Source: Shewanella vesiculosa (GTDB taxonomy: Bacteria; Pseudomonadota; Gammaproteobacteria; Enterobacterales; Shewanellaceae). Taken from it: a stretch of 64,000 bases of DNA. Location: positions 3,952,501 to 4,016,500 of the forward strand of contig NZ_CP073588.1 of NCBI RefSeq assembly GCF_021560015.1. Reading direction: 5' to 3'. A program made the translations under genes and the position numbers. This document shows, in pieces, positions 38,301 to 47,078 of this stretch; position 1 is the stretch's first letter; each line of letters starts with the position of its first letter. The notes below the pieces were generated by a model. That model ran no database searches. It was not told where the DNA came from and saw only the letters and a list, made by a program, of their open reading frames with translations.

Positions 38301-39667
38301 AACATGTATGGCGCTTTGATGCTCAGTCACAACAGTTTGATGGCCGTATCGATTTTTATGCTAATTGGCGCGATCAAGGCATTAAAGTTGTAGCAAGCAA
38401 ACTGCATTTATTGCCAACAGCCAGTGCAACAAAAAGTGATGATTTATCCCCGACTGTTATGCTACAAAATCTGCCTACGTTAGCGATAGATGTGGATGAT
38501 TTTAGTGTAAATAATTTATCGCTCGGTCATTTAGTATTGCAAGGATTACCCGTAGAACAAGGCTACCAATTCCAGACTCTTTCACTGACTAAGCCAACGG
38601 TAATATTGCAGGCAAATGGCTTATGGTCAGTTGATAATGGCACTGAAAAAACCTCGTTTGAGGTCAATTTACAGGCCGATAAGTTTGATGACCTCTCGAC
38701 GATATTGAACATCAACCCTGGGCTAGAAGATGCGCCATTAGATCTCAATGGTCAGTTATCATGGCAAGGTGCACCTTATCATTTCATGCTCGATACACTT
38801 AACGGCCAGCTAAAATTTGAGTTAGGTAAAGGCCATTTATCGGAAATAAGCGATAAAGGTGCACGGGTATTTTCATTATTTAGTTTAGATTCATTATTAC
38901 GCAAATTATCATTAGATTTCTCGGATGTGTTCGGTGAAGGTTTATACTTTAATCGCTTCAACGGCAACCTTGCGATTGATGATGGAGTAGTGAAAACCAC
39001 AGATTCAGAAATGGATGCTATTGCGGGCAATATGCGCATACGCGGTTATACCGATCTCACCAGTCAAAGCTTAAATTATGATATTCGGTTTGTGCCGCAG
39101 CTTGCGTCGAGTGTACCAACCGTGGTGTTATTGAGTACCAGTGCATGGACTTTAGGTTTAGGGGCATTTGCCCTGACAAAAGTGTTAGAGCCCGTGATTG
39201 AAGTCATTTCTGAAATTCGTTTTCGAGTGACCGGTACTATGGACAATCCACAACTTGAAGAGCTTGAGCGTAAGAGTAAAGAAATTGAAATTCCACAAGC
39301 TATTTTACCGCAAGCCAATGAATCGAGTGTTGAAACTCAGATTAAAACTGGAGTTGATTCTAATATCGAGCCCAAGCTTAAAAGTGATACCAAGGTCGAA
39401 AATGAAACTCAAGCCCCAGAGCAGAATAGGCAAGATAATGTACCGCCCAATACCACAGGGGCAATTAGCTCAATACCAACGAATCAGGTTTCTCGAATGA
39501 TAAAGGCGCAAATGTACACCGACGCTTTATCAAGGGGCCAACACGCAGGCGAGCCATTGGCTCATGTCGTTTCGCTACCAGGAGTGAGAGATGCAAATCA
39601 GCTTATTACAATGCCAAAGCAGTCGCGATGTCCAAGCCAATCTCGCGTTTGTCGACTCGCAGCTTAA
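35387..39667 (+). CDS. yhdP: YhdP family AsmA-like protein
   Basis: A very large (1426-residue) inner-membrane-anchored periplasmic protein. YhdP/AsmA-like proteins form hydrophobic grooves that carry phospholipid to the outer membrane. The N-terminal transmembrane segment is at about 13-33 (ILAITLVLFALAVSLIRGL), followed by PEVRTELIDYLDSEYQLHVQMDKLSAEWQAFGPALTI, typical of the family. The AsmA-like C-terminal domain is near residues 1130-1300 (KFELGKGHLSEISDKGARVFSLFSLDSLLRKLSLDFSDVFGEGLYFN). The start is GTG 35387, overlapping the rng stop by 1 nt. The last 100 or so residues are Thr/Asn-rich and extend 77 nt into the downstream amidase gene, longer than usual for the family. Confidence 0.9.
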   Translation: MSTTRTGTINRVFWQILAITLVLFALAVSLIRGLLPHIPEVRTELIDYLDSEYQLHVQMDKLSAEWQAFGPALTINNLVLPPQDNLPITVVSNNVHIKLDFWQSLLTLSPQVETVVFDGLKVALNLDQLTATDDNTKPSDKATLDWLYALLLEQLGHFSITDASLQLVSKQHDYRPIFIDNLLWQNSTNRHQAQGIIYVDPQQSKQEQLTLRIDLSGDGYQADTIAGQLYVAADSLDLGKWASRQHNAQTDADNIEFQGVINLDAWMTFAHRQIEDGILVFKPSWLQWQDADSQQKFAINSGSLQWIPQPDGWRIDSHNLDLSTNDQTWPLLTLAIGSGDGDFFGYTNQIIPTLLKPMLPLVPGLGMQQVRSWQQLNPQGKIGPIRLYKQAEKALIAKVEAQQLQWQPYESIPGISPFDAQLTWANNQLEFSLPEQKYQLDFSDNFSQPITLNSSAVMGRYDVGQQRLTVANIELSNSDLTLQAGLNLEFAEQTHMGLAAHVTINDVAHLGRYFPLMAMSPNLISYLNDGLVAGQVNDAQLVWHGDLGGYPYQDSSGVFQAAFTLNNGNFKFQPDWPAVSDLTLSALFENAMMDLHIEQGKLDDVTVDGARVSIPHLGEASLLKVEADINTDAQAATKVINASPLHDSVGSTLDVVQIQQHINTRLDLAIPLYEGGEQLIKGQVTFNNNPVFIDTPGLDLQGVTGQVSFVNQVIEGKNIKARLFQQPLTFSLSTGKRNNNIALNVALKGRWDLDALPDSLDNPLTETYHGNMDWNGQLTMIFDPSGYSLQVSANSDLVGTSLDLPIPYEKSAAEPKTLSAELIGDNKQSSLSIKLGNDVEFWGGFNADNGSQLAFYDVMIGRHFRLGDKLNKQYGHIHVDLPKVDLAQWLPLINRFSATAEPEVVTSLIRDRILTVAELPDTELQQPISPAVDANLATPAFPPLAGIHANIGQLTVLGQSFDKLHFDAKPTEHVWRFDAQSQQFDGRIDFYANWRDQGIKVVASKLHLLPTASATKSDDLSPTVMLQNLPTLAIDVDDFSVNNLSLGHLVLQGLPVEQGYQFQTLSLTKPTVILQANGLWSVDNGTEKTSFEVNLQADKFDDLSTILNINPGLEDAPLDLNGQLSWQGAPYHFMLDTLNGQLKFELGKGHLSEISDKGARVFSLFSLDSLLRKLSLDFSDVFGEGLYFNRFNGNLAIDDGVVKTTDSEMDAIAGNMRIRGYTDLTSQSLNYDIRFVPQLASSVPTVVLLSTSAWTLGLGAFALTKVLEPVIEVISEIRFRVTGTMDNPQLEELERKSKEIEIPQAILPQANESSVETQIKTGVDSNIEPKLKSDTKVENETQAPEQNRQDNVPPNTTGAISSIPTNQVSRMIKAQMYTDALSRGQHAGEPLAHVVSLPGVRDANQLITMPKQSRCPSQSRVCRLAA

Positions 39668-40422
39668 AGACTTACCTCGAGAAGCCAATGAACCACAATT
39701 AGTGGTGTTACCTGAGTGTTGTTTATTGTTTGGTGGCCACGAAAGCCAGCAGCTTGAATATGCAGGTAGCCAGCATCAAAGCGAACTTAAAAACGCGTTA
39801 GCTTCGATGGCTAAAAAGTATCAAGTGTATTTTATTGCCGGCACTATTCCTATGCGTGCCGATGATGGCCGAGTCTTCAGCCGTTGTTATTTTTTTGATG
39901 ATCATGGCGTCACCCTAGGTCATTACGATAAACTGCATTTATTCGACGTTGAGGTGAGTGATAACACCAAAACCTATCGTGAAAGTGATACCTTTCATCC
40001 AGGCGATCATATTAGTGTGATTGATACTCCGTTTGGCAAAGTCGGCTTAGCCATTTGTTATGATATTCGCTTTGGCGACATGTTTCGGGCTTTACGTTTA
40101 GCTGGAGCAGATTATATTGCTCTACCTTCTGCATTTACCAAAGTGACTGGGGGAAGCGCATTGGCAAGTGTTATTGCAAGCCAGAGCGATTGAAACTCAA
40201 TGTTATTTATTGGGCGCAGGCCAATGGGGACAGCATAATCAAGGCAGTCGAGAAACATGGGGGCACAGTATGATTGTTGATCCATGGGGCAGAGTTATTG
40301 CTGAACGAGCGACGGAATGTGGCTGGGTACAGGCTAAAGTCGATTTAGCGGAATTACACCGCATTCGTCAACAAATGCCGCTGATGGGCCATAATCGATT
40401 TAGAGAGCCACAGCTGAAATAA
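39591..40422 (+). CDS. Nitrilase-superfamily amidase, Nit1 type (frame interrupted in this sequence)
   Basis: A carbon-nitrogen hydrolase, best matched to Nit1-type deaminated-glutathione amidases, which repair a by-product of transamination. The catalytic Glu (LVVLPECCLLFGGH), Lys (HYDKLHLFDVEVSD) and Cys (VGLAICYDIRFGDMFRAL) are all visible. The first frame ends in nonsense after PSAFTKVTG. At the G5 run 40149-40153, removing one G restores TGEAHWQVLLQARAIETQCYLLGAGQWG, the standard C-terminal half, and a 276-residue protein. ATG 39591 has GGAGTGAGAG upstream and lies within the end of yhdP. It is followed by tldD, as often in gammaproteobacteria. Confidence 0.9.
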
Positions 40423-40488
40423 TACTGGCTGAGCCACGACTAACACTGAATTCGCAGTACGCGTTACCAATTAATAAAGAGAATTTTA

Positions 40489-41937
40489 ATGCCATTTTTA
40501 ACCCAAGTAGAGCAGAGTTTATTGCAAGATGGATTAACCTTAGACGGATTGCAAGGTTACTTAAATACCATTCATCAACACAATATCGATTTTTCAGACC
40601 TGTATTTCCAAGGTAGCCGTCATGAGTCTTGGGTTTTAGAAGATGGCATAGTCAAAGAAGGCAGTTTCCACATTGAGCGTGGTGTGGGGGTACGTGCTAT
40701 TAGCGGTGAAAAAACCGGTTTTGCTTATGCCGACGAGATTACTCCAGCCGCTCTTGATGCCGCAGCGAAAGCCGCCCGTGGCATTGCAAGTGCCGGTGAG
40801 CAGCACAAGGTACAAGCCTTTAAGCGTCAAGCGGCACATAAACTCTATGACAGTGCAGATCCAATTGCGGCTATGGACGAAGTGAAGAAAATCGACTTGT
40901 TAAAGCAAGCCGATGCGTATATCCGTAGTTTAGACAGCCGTATTATTCAGGTTGTGGTGAGTTTATCTGGCGTACATGAGGAAATATTGATCGCTGCCAG
41001 TGACGGTACATTGGCCGCAGATATTCGTCCATTAGTGCGTTTTAACTGTAGTGTTATTTTAGAAGATAACGGCAAGCGTGAACGCGGTAGTGCCGGTGGT
41101 GGTGGTCGTCACGATTACAGTGCCTTCTTAGCCACAGATGAAACTGGCTTACCACAGAGTTTTGAATTTGCTCGTGAAGCAGTGCGCCAAGCTCAAGTGA
41201 ATGTTAATGCCATTGATGCTCCAGCAGGTGAAATGACCGTAGTGTTAGGTAACGGTTGGCCTGGTGTATTACTGCACGAAGCGGTAGGTCATGGCTTAGA
41301 AGGTGACTTTAATCGCAAAGGCAGCAGCGCCTTTAGCGGTAAAATGGGCCAGCAAGTGGCATCGACATTAGTCACCATAGTCGATGATGGTACGTTGGAA
41401 AATCGTCGTGGTTCATTAAGTATCGATGATGAAGGCGTGCCAACTCAAAAAACCACTTTGATTGAAAATGGTATTTTAACCGGCTACATGCAAGATAAGT
41501 TAAATGCGCGCTTAATGGGACAATTGCCTACGGGTAATGGTCGCCGCGAATCATATGCTCATTTACCTATGCCACGAATGACGAATACTTATATGAATGC
41601 CGGTGAATCAGACCCTGCAGACATTATCAAGTCAGTGAAGAAAGGCATCTATGCGCCCAACTTTGGTGGCGGTCAAGTCGATATCACTTCAGGTAAGTTT
41701 GTGTTCTCAGCTTCTGAAGCTTATTTGATTGAAGACGGTGAGGTAACTCAAGCAATTAAAGGTGCAACCTTAATTGGTAATGGCCCTGAAGCCATGGGAT
41801 TAATTTCCATGGTAGGTAATGACTTAGCTCTAGATAAAGGCGTAGGCGTGTGCGGTAAAGACGGACAAAGCGTGCCTGTTGGCGTGGGGCAACCAACATT
41901 GAAAATTGATCGTCTAACGGTTGGCGGTACCGCTTAA
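40489..41937 (+). CDS. tldD: Metalloprotease subunit TldD
   Basis: TldD is the catalytic subunit of the TldD/TldE (PmbA) heterodimeric zinc protease, which degrades unfolded peptides and matures some modified peptides such as microcin B17. The 482-residue product carries the HExxxH zinc motif as [17 protein letters not shown] near residues 263-268, with downstream landmarks [47 protein letters not shown] and [19 protein letters not shown]. Its partner pmbA is encoded about 12 kb away at 53618-54998. ATG 40489 has AAAGAGAATTTTA upstream. Confidence 0.97.
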   Translation: MPFLTQVEQSLLQDGLTLDGLQGYLNTIHQHNIDFSDLYFQGSRHESWVLEDGIVKEGSFHIERGVGVRAISGEKTGFAYADEITPAALDAAAKAARGIASAGEQHKVQAFKRQAAHKLYDSADPIAAMDEVKKIDLLKQADAYIRSLDSRIIQVVVSLSGVHEEILIAASDGTLAADIRPLVRFNCSVILEDNGKRERGSAGGGGRHDYSAFLATDETGLPQSFEFAREAVRQAQVNVNAIDAPAGEMTVVLGNGWPGVLLHEAVGHGLEGDFNRKGSSAFSGKMGQQVASTLVTIVDDGTLENRRGSLSIDDEGVPTQKTTLIENGILTGYMQDKLNARLMGQLPTGNGRRESYAHLPMPRMTNTYMNAGESDPADIIKSVKKGIYAPNFGGGQVDITSGKFVFSASEAYLIEDGEVTQAIKGATLIGNGPEAMGLISMVGNDLALDKGVGVCGKDGQSVPVGVGQPTLKIDRLTVGGTA

Positions 41938-42136
41938 ACGTTAGCCTATTTAGCCGTAAGTAGCCGGCTTACTGAGTGTTATGACTTGGTAAGCCGTTGT
42001 ATATTTAAGGCTTATTTTGATAGTCTTGTTTATTTAAGGATATGTATAGTCAGGTTAATAATCTATGTGGCTGTGAAAATAACTGTTTTAAGTTATACTT
42101 CATCAAGGAATTAGAGTATTAACTCTAGAGGTGTTT

Positions 42137-43570
42137 ATGGTTGCAAAGCGTCATAGTAGTCCACATAGCCAGAGGCGATTGAGCTTGGTGTTGTGTTCGA
42201 GTGTTTTTTTTGTTCATCTTAGTGTTTTCGCTGAGCCCATTACGTTTAGCAATGCTTGGCAGCAATTAACTCAAGTAAGCGATCATCTGCAAGCCAAAAC
42301 CCAGCATGTTAACCGCGCCAAAGCCGAAGAAGACGCTGGTGATGCACTGAATTTCCCATCGTTGAATATTGCCGGTAGTTATACCCGTCTTGAAAAACCG
42401 ATTGAACTTGACCTCAATGATCTCAATCCACTTGCCTCGCTTGATAGCAGTACCTTACCGCCGGCGCTTGGCGGTGCCCTAGCCAGTATTCCTAGTTCAT
42501 TGTTTGTTACCCCTTTTACTGAGCAAGATGTATTTCGTGCCAGTTTGCAAGCCATGTGGCCGATTTACACTGGTGGTAAAATTACTGCTGCGCAAGGGAT
42601 ACATGCAGCACAAGTTTCTGAAACTGAACAAGAGTTGGCCCTAGCTCGGCGGGAGTTATTTCTGCAGTTAGTTGATCGTTACTATGCGGTGTCGGTGACA
42701 AAAACCTTAGTTGATACTCAAAATCAGTTGGTAGATTCGTTAGCGTTACATGTCAGCCATGCACAAAAATTGGAGCAACAAGGGCAAATCGCCAAAGTTG
42801 AACGCTTAAATGCCCAAGTCGCGTTAGAAAATGCCAAGGTCAATAGGGGTAAAAGCCAGCGTCAATATGAGATGGCCGAAATAGCTTTAGCGCGGATGTT
42901 GCATATTCCCTCAGTCGATCCTATTTCAGCGCTGTTTTTACTGGAACAGCAACCGTCATTGCCACAACTTAGCCAGCTGACGTTAACTCAGCATCCGGCA
43001 TTAAAACTGCTTGAGGCTAAAGAAGCTCAAGCCAATGGCTTAGTGGACTTAGAAAAGGGCAGTTATTACCCCACAGTGTATTTATACGGTAACTATACCT
43101 TGTATGAAGATGACAGCTTATTTTCACAAGTGGAACCTGATTGGATGGTAGGTGTGGGTATGAGCATACCGCTGATAAGCCGTGATGGGCGCAGTGGTAA
43201 AGTACAAGCCGCCAAAAGTGCTTTATTGCAAGCTCGATACACTAAAGCACAAACAAAACAGGATTTAAGTTTACTGATTGATCAAAGTTATCGGCAAATG
43301 CTGCAAGCTAAAGAAGAAGCCGATGCGCTGAATACGTCGTTAGCGTTAGCGACTGAAAATTTACGTTTACGAGAGTTATCTTTCAATCAAGGCTTATCCA
43401 CATCAATTGATAGGATCGATGCAGAGTTAAGCTTAACGGCGGTTAAAACTCAGCAATTAGGGGCTAAATATCGCTATATTCAAGCCTATGCCAAAGTGAT
43501 GGCCATTAGTGGTCAAGTCGATGAATTTATTAACCGAACTCAACTTCAGGGGGCTGCTTATGCGGGCTAA
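42137..43570 (+). CDS. TolC-family outer-membrane channel protein
   Basis: A 477-residue outer-membrane efflux protein. It has a signal peptide (LVLCSSVFFVHLSVFAEP) and two repeats of the TolC helical pattern: AWQQLTQVSDHLQAKTQHVNRAKAEEDAGDALNFPSLNIAGSY early, and LKLLEAKEAQANGLVDLEKGSYYPTVYLYGNY later. It also has long heptad-rich stretches (RREL..LVDRYYAVSVTK). ATG 42137 has AGAGGTG upstream; GTG 42131 is in frame but less favoured. It is the first gene of a four-gene exporter operon with a membrane fusion protein and two permeases; the 3' end overlaps the next start by 11 bp. The substrate is unknown. Confidence 0.88.
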   Translation: MVAKRHSSPHSQRRLSLVLCSSVFFVHLSVFAEPITFSNAWQQLTQVSDHLQAKTQHVNRAKAEEDAGDALNFPSLNIAGSYTRLEKPIELDLNDLNPLASLDSSTLPPALGGALASIPSSLFVTPFTEQDVFRASLQAMWPIYTGGKITAAQGIHAAQVSETEQELALARRELFLQLVDRYYAVSVTKTLVDTQNQLVDSLALHVSHAQKLEQQGQIAKVERLNAQVALENAKVNRGKSQRQYEMAEIALARMLHIPSVDPISALFLLEQQPSLPQLSQLTLTQHPALKLLEAKEAQANGLVDLEKGSYYPTVYLYGNYTLYEDDSLFSQVEPDWMVGVGMSIPLISRDGRSGKVQAAKSALLQARYTKAQTKQDLSLLIDQSYRQMLQAKEEADALNTSLALATENLRLRELSFNQGLSTSIDRIDAELSLTAVKTQQLGAKYRYIQAYAKVMAISGQVDEFINRTQLQGAAYAG

Positions 43571-44549
43571 CAAGATCATCGCGGTCATTGCATTCGTGTT
43601 ACTTATATTACTGTTAGGCTATGGCGTCATGCTGGCCTTTACGCCGCAACCGAGCGTGTTACAAGGGCAAATAGAAGCTCGTGAATACAACATCTCTTCT
43701 AAAGTGCCAGGGCGGGTAGAGCAGGTCTTAGTGCGCAAAGGCGATCAGGTTGATGTGGGCGATATTTTGTTTGCCATCAGCAGTCCTGAATTGGATGCTA
43801 AGCTAGTGCAGGCTCAAGGTGGTCTAGAAGCCGCAACCGCAATGCAGCAACAAGCGAATAATGGCGCAAGACAACAACAAGTCACAGCCGCTAAAGAGCA
43901 ATGGTTAAAAGCTCAAGCTGCCACCGAGCTTAGTCTAAAAACATATCAGCGCATTGAAAATCTATTTGATGAAGGTGTTGTCGCAAGGCAAAAGCGCGAT
44001 GAAGCTTATACCCAATGGCAGGCCGCTAAATATACTGAACAGGCAGCCTATGCCATGTATCAAATGACCGACGAAGGCGCACGCGATGAAACCAAAGCGG
44101 CTGCGGCAGGCAAGACTCGTATGGCAGAAGGTGCAGTTAACGAGGTGAATGCAATTTTAGCTGATAGCCAAATGCGTTCACCTAAAAAAGCTGAGGTGAG
44201 TGAAGTACTGTTACAAGCGGGTGAGTTAGCACCGAGTGGCTTTCCGGTAGTGAGCATTATTGATATGAGTGATGCTTGGGCTGTATTACAAGTGCGAGAA
44301 GATCAATTATTGCAATTTAAACAAGATCAAAGCGTGATGTTAGATATCCCCGCATTGCAGCAGCAAGTTGAATTTACCGTGTCGCACATCAGTGTGATGG
44401 GCAATTTTGCCACTTGGCGCTCCACTGAAAGTGGCCATGATTTTGATATGCGTACATTCGAGGTGGAACTGACACCTAAGCAGAAAATAGCCGATTTACG
44501 TGTTGGGATGTCGGTATTATTTCGCGCCGACAAGCTCAACGAACATTAA
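43560..44549 (+). CDS. HlyD-family membrane fusion protein (YhiI-like)
   Basis: The periplasmic adaptor that joins the inner-membrane permeases to the TolC-like channel. The 329-residue product has a single transmembrane segment (about 6-26, IIAVIAFVLLILLLGYGVML), lipoyl-like half-motifs (GRVEQVLVRKGDQVDVGDILFAISSPELDAKL), a coiled-coil hairpin (TAAKEQWLKAQAATELSLKTYQRIENLF), and the returning barrel (PKKAEVSEVLLQAGELAPSGFPVVSIIDMSDAWAVLQVRE). ATG 43560 (MRANK) is chosen because the transmembrane segment follows at once. It overlaps the tolC-like stop, and an in-frame upstream start at 43509 would lie inside that gene. Confidence 0.9.
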   Translation: MRANKIIAVIAFVLLILLLGYGVMLAFTPQPSVLQGQIEAREYNISSKVPGRVEQVLVRKGDQVDVGDILFAISSPELDAKLVQAQGGLEAATAMQQQANNGARQQQVTAAKEQWLKAQAATELSLKTYQRIENLFDEGVVARQKRDEAYTQWQAAKYTEQAAYAMYQMTDEGARDETKAAAAGKTRMAEGAVNEVNAILADSQMRSPKKAEVSEVLLQAGELAPSGFPVVSIIDMSDAWAVLQVREDQLLQFKQDQSVMLDIPALQQQVEFTVSHISVMGNFATWRSTESGHDFDMRTFEVELTPKQKIADLRVGMSVLFRADKLNEH

Positions 44550-44561
44550 TAAGGCTTGCTG

Positions 44562-45731
44562 ATGAGGCATCTATTTCGGCGTGAATGGACAGTGTTATGG
44601 CATTCGCCTTGGCAACTCGCCTTGGTGAGCTATATTCCGCTCATCGGCGTACTTGCGCTGTGGTGGTTGTTCAGTGCAGGCTTGCCAAGACAGCTTCCGG
44701 TTGCCGTGGTTGACTTAGATAATAGCCAAATTAGTCGTATGCTTACCCGGCAATTATCGGCAAATGCCGTAGTTGCTCCTCGCGCATATGCTAATGAAGC
44801 ATCAGCGATTGACGCTATGCGTAAAGTGGAAGTTTATGGTTTAGTTATTTTGCCTTATCAGCTTAACAAAGACCTATTAACATCCAAACAACCCACGATT
44901 GATATTCGCTATAACAGTCAATTTTTATTAGTTGGCAAGTTACTCTCTAGCCAACTACAACTCAGCCTTGCTGAGGGCTTAACGCATATTGGTGAAGTAA
45001 ATTTATTGCTCAAAGGAGCCAATAAAGCCACAGTCGATGTGAGTTTAACGCCTATTAGTAATCAAACCACGGCACTATTTAATCGCAATAATAACTATGT
45101 CGGATTTCTGGTTCCTCCTATATTGATTGCATTGTGGCAGTTGCTGTCGATGCTGGTTTTTGTCAATAGTGTCAATGCGGAGCTGCTCCCGCAGGGTGAG
45201 CGTAACTATTTAGCCAAAGATTTTTGGGCTAAGGTGTGGGTTAAAATCCTGTTCTACAGTCCCATTATGCTTATTCATGGTGGCTTTATTCTGCTGTGGT
45301 TATACCATTATTTGGCGATGCCGATAGCGGGTTCGTTATGGCTTTTGGTATTGGCGCAGATGTTCATGCTCATGGCGTTGTGGTTGATCGTGTTATTTAT
45401 TTTTATGCTGATGCGTGACAGTGCGCGGGTGGTCAGCTTTTGTACTGCCTTATTTGCTCCTGCGTTTGCGTTTATGGGGATTACCTTTCCAGTTAATGAT
45501 ATGCCTTTATTGGCTAAATGGTGGCGCTTGATTATGCCATCAAGTCATTATATCGACTCTCATGTCAGTGTGGTGAGCTACGGGGTGAACTTGCCACAAG
45601 TGTTACTGCAAATCAGTTCATATTGGGGCTTTTTACTATTAATCCCTTTGCTTTATGTGTTGGGGCGTCATGCTCAGAAAATACCGCCTCAAGTTCCCGT
45701 GAGCAAGTCAATTAGTCTGGGAGTCAAGTGA
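44562..45731 (+). CDS. ABC-2 type permease (first of pair, YhhJ-like)
   Basis: An inner-membrane permease of the ABC-2 superfamily, 389 residues from ATG 44562 (AAGG upstream; an in-frame TTG at 44556 is less likely). It has an N-terminal transmembrane segment (LALVSYIPLIGVLALWWLFS), a large periplasmic domain (VAVVDLDNSQISRMLTRQLSA...VEVYGLVILPYQLNKDLL), then about five C-terminal helices (LIALWQLLSMLVFVNS, ILFYSPIMLIHGGFILLWLY, LLVLAQMFMLMALWLIVLFIFML). Domain order matches YhhJ-type permeases. The gene overlaps the next permease start by 1 nt (TGATG). No ATP-binding protein is encoded here, so energy supply is unexplained. Confidence 0.88.
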   Translation: MRHLFRREWTVLWHSPWQLALVSYIPLIGVLALWWLFSAGLPRQLPVAVVDLDNSQISRMLTRQLSANAVVAPRAYANEASAIDAMRKVEVYGLVILPYQLNKDLLTSKQPTIDIRYNSQFLLVGKLLSSQLQLSLAEGLTHIGEVNLLLKGANKATVDVSLTPISNQTTALFNRNNNYVGFLVPPILIALWQLLSMLVFVNSVNAELLPQGERNYLAKDFWAKVWVKILFYSPIMLIHGGFILLWLYHYLAMPIAGSLWLLVLAQMFMLMALWLIVLFIFMLMRDSARVVSFCTALFAPAFAFMGITFPVNDMPLLAKWWRLIMPSSHYIDSHVSVVSYGVNLPQVLLQISSYWGFLLLIPLLYVLGRHAQKIPPQVPVSKSISLGVK

Positions 45732-46876
45732 TGAACTTCTGGCAGTTAATGGTTGCAGAATGCAAAGCGATACTGGCTGATAAAGCCATAGTCGTGACCT
45801 TATTTGGTGGCGTGTTATTTTACTCAGTACTTTATCCGTTACCGTATCTGCATCAGGTGCCGACAGAGCAGCAGATTGTGGTCGTTGATCATGATAATTC
45901 ATCTCTCAGCCGATTGGTGACACGTCATGCCGATGCCAGTGCCAAGATAAAAGTACTCGCGAATGTAAACAGTATTGACCAAGCCCAAGCTTGGATTGAT
46001 GCTGGTAAAGCGCACGGTTTATTGGTTATCCCAGCAGATTTTAGGCGTAATTTGTTATTGGGCAAAGGCGCGACATTAAGTTACGGCGGTGATGCGAGTT
46101 ACTTTTTAATTTATTCTGCGATTGTTGAAGGCTTAGTTTCTGCAGGTATTGATGCCAGTAAACACGTGCAAATGATAGGTTTGCTCGCCCGTGGACAAAA
46201 CCCAGAGTTAGCGCAGCAAGCTGTTAATTCTATCCATATTAATTCGGTGCCGGCTTTTAACCCCAGTTTGGGTTATACCCCCTATGTGGTACCGGGTTTA
46301 TTTTTATTAATTTTGCATCAAACCTTATTAATTGGCACAGGTATTTTGGGCGCAGGCCAATGGGGTAAACAGGGCTACTGGCAGCAAGTCCGGCCGGTGA
46401 CCTTAGTGCTTGCAAGGCTTAGTGTGTTTATGATGATTTATGCATTATTCAGCAGTTTCTACTTAGGCGCTTGTTTTTATTGGTATAAAGTCAGCGTGGT
46501 TGCCTCTGTGATTGAAGTAGGCTTATTTATGTTGCCCTTTTTATTGGCTACGGGGTCGTTAGGTATTTATCTCAGTAGTTTGTTCCGCCGGCGTGAATTA
46601 CCCACCCAATTGTATTTACTGGTCTCTATGCCAATTTTATTTGTGTCAGGATTTGTGTGGCCAATTGCGTTGATTCCACAGCCATTGGTAGTGGCATCGC
46701 AAGTTATTCCTGCTGTGCCAGCGATTATGGGGATGCTCGAGTTAAATCAATTAGGGGCAGGTTGGTTGGCCGTGTTGCCTAAATGGCTGCAATTATGGGG
46801 CCTATTCGCCGTTTTTGTGACTATGGCAATAGTGGCCATTGCACGTAAACAGCAAGATGTTAAAACTCCATCATAG
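45731..46876 (+). CDS. ABC-2 type permease (second of pair)
   Basis: A paralogue of the preceding permease with 381 residues and the same plan: N-terminal helix (AIVVTLFGGVLFYSVLYPLPYL), periplasmic domain (IVVVDHDNSSLSRLVTRHADA...AHGLLVIPADFRRNLLLG), and helices at the C-terminus (VPGLFLLILHQTLLIGTGIL, LVLARLSVFMMIYALFSSFYLGACFY, GLFMLPFLLATGSLGIYLSSLF). GGGAG lies 10 nt before ATG 45731; GTG 45728 is also in frame. The two permeases likely form a heterodimer. It ends the exporter operon. Confidence 0.88.
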   Translation: MNFWQLMVAECKAILADKAIVVTLFGGVLFYSVLYPLPYLHQVPTEQQIVVVDHDNSSLSRLVTRHADASAKIKVLANVNSIDQAQAWIDAGKAHGLLVIPADFRRNLLLGKGATLSYGGDASYFLIYSAIVEGLVSAGIDASKHVQMIGLLARGQNPELAQQAVNSIHINSVPAFNPSLGYTPYVVPGLFLLILHQTLLIGTGILGAGQWGKQGYWQQVRPVTLVLARLSVFMMIYALFSSFYLGACFYWYKVSVVASVIEVGLFMLPFLLATGSLGIYLSSLFRRRELPTQLYLLVSMPILFVSGFVWPIALIPQPLVVASQVIPAVPAIMGMLELNQLGAGWLAVLPKWLQLWGLFAVFVTMAIVAIARKQQDVKTPS

Positions 46877-46909
46877 TATCGTGTGTAAACTTAGTATCGA
46901 GTGTAAACG
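46874..46909 (+). repeat. 18-bp tandem duplication at the permease stop codon
   Basis: Two adjacent 18-bp copies (46874-46891 and 46892-46909) of the pattern TAGTATCGxGTGTAAACx differ at two positions. The first copy contains the TAG stop of the permease gene. Confidence 0.7.
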
Positions 46910-46955
46910 ACAAAAAGGCTGTAGCAGTTTCACGTTCTGCCAATCAATTCTGCTG

Positions 46956-46995
46956 ACAAAAATAGACAGGTATCGTATTGATTGACCTGTCTATT
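46956..46995 (-). terminator. Terminator of the TPR-like gene
   Basis: An 11-bp perfect inverted repeat AATAGACAGGT (46961-46971) / ACCTGTCTATT (46985-46995) with a 13-nt loop. On the minus strand it is followed by TTTTTGTC. It lies between the convergent permease and TPR-like genes and may act for both. Confidence 0.65.
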
Positions 46996-47078
46996 ACTGC
47001 ACATTCAGCAAGATGTACTAACAAAAAACTGTTTGGCTGATTGCATTGAACCGTGACGGTTTTTTGGTCTGGGTCCAA

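Noticed and set aside
41965..41996. Hairpin CGGCTTAC/GTAAGCCG after tldD as terminator
   Set aside because: The 8-bp stem has a 16-nt loop and no proper T-tract; too weak to list.
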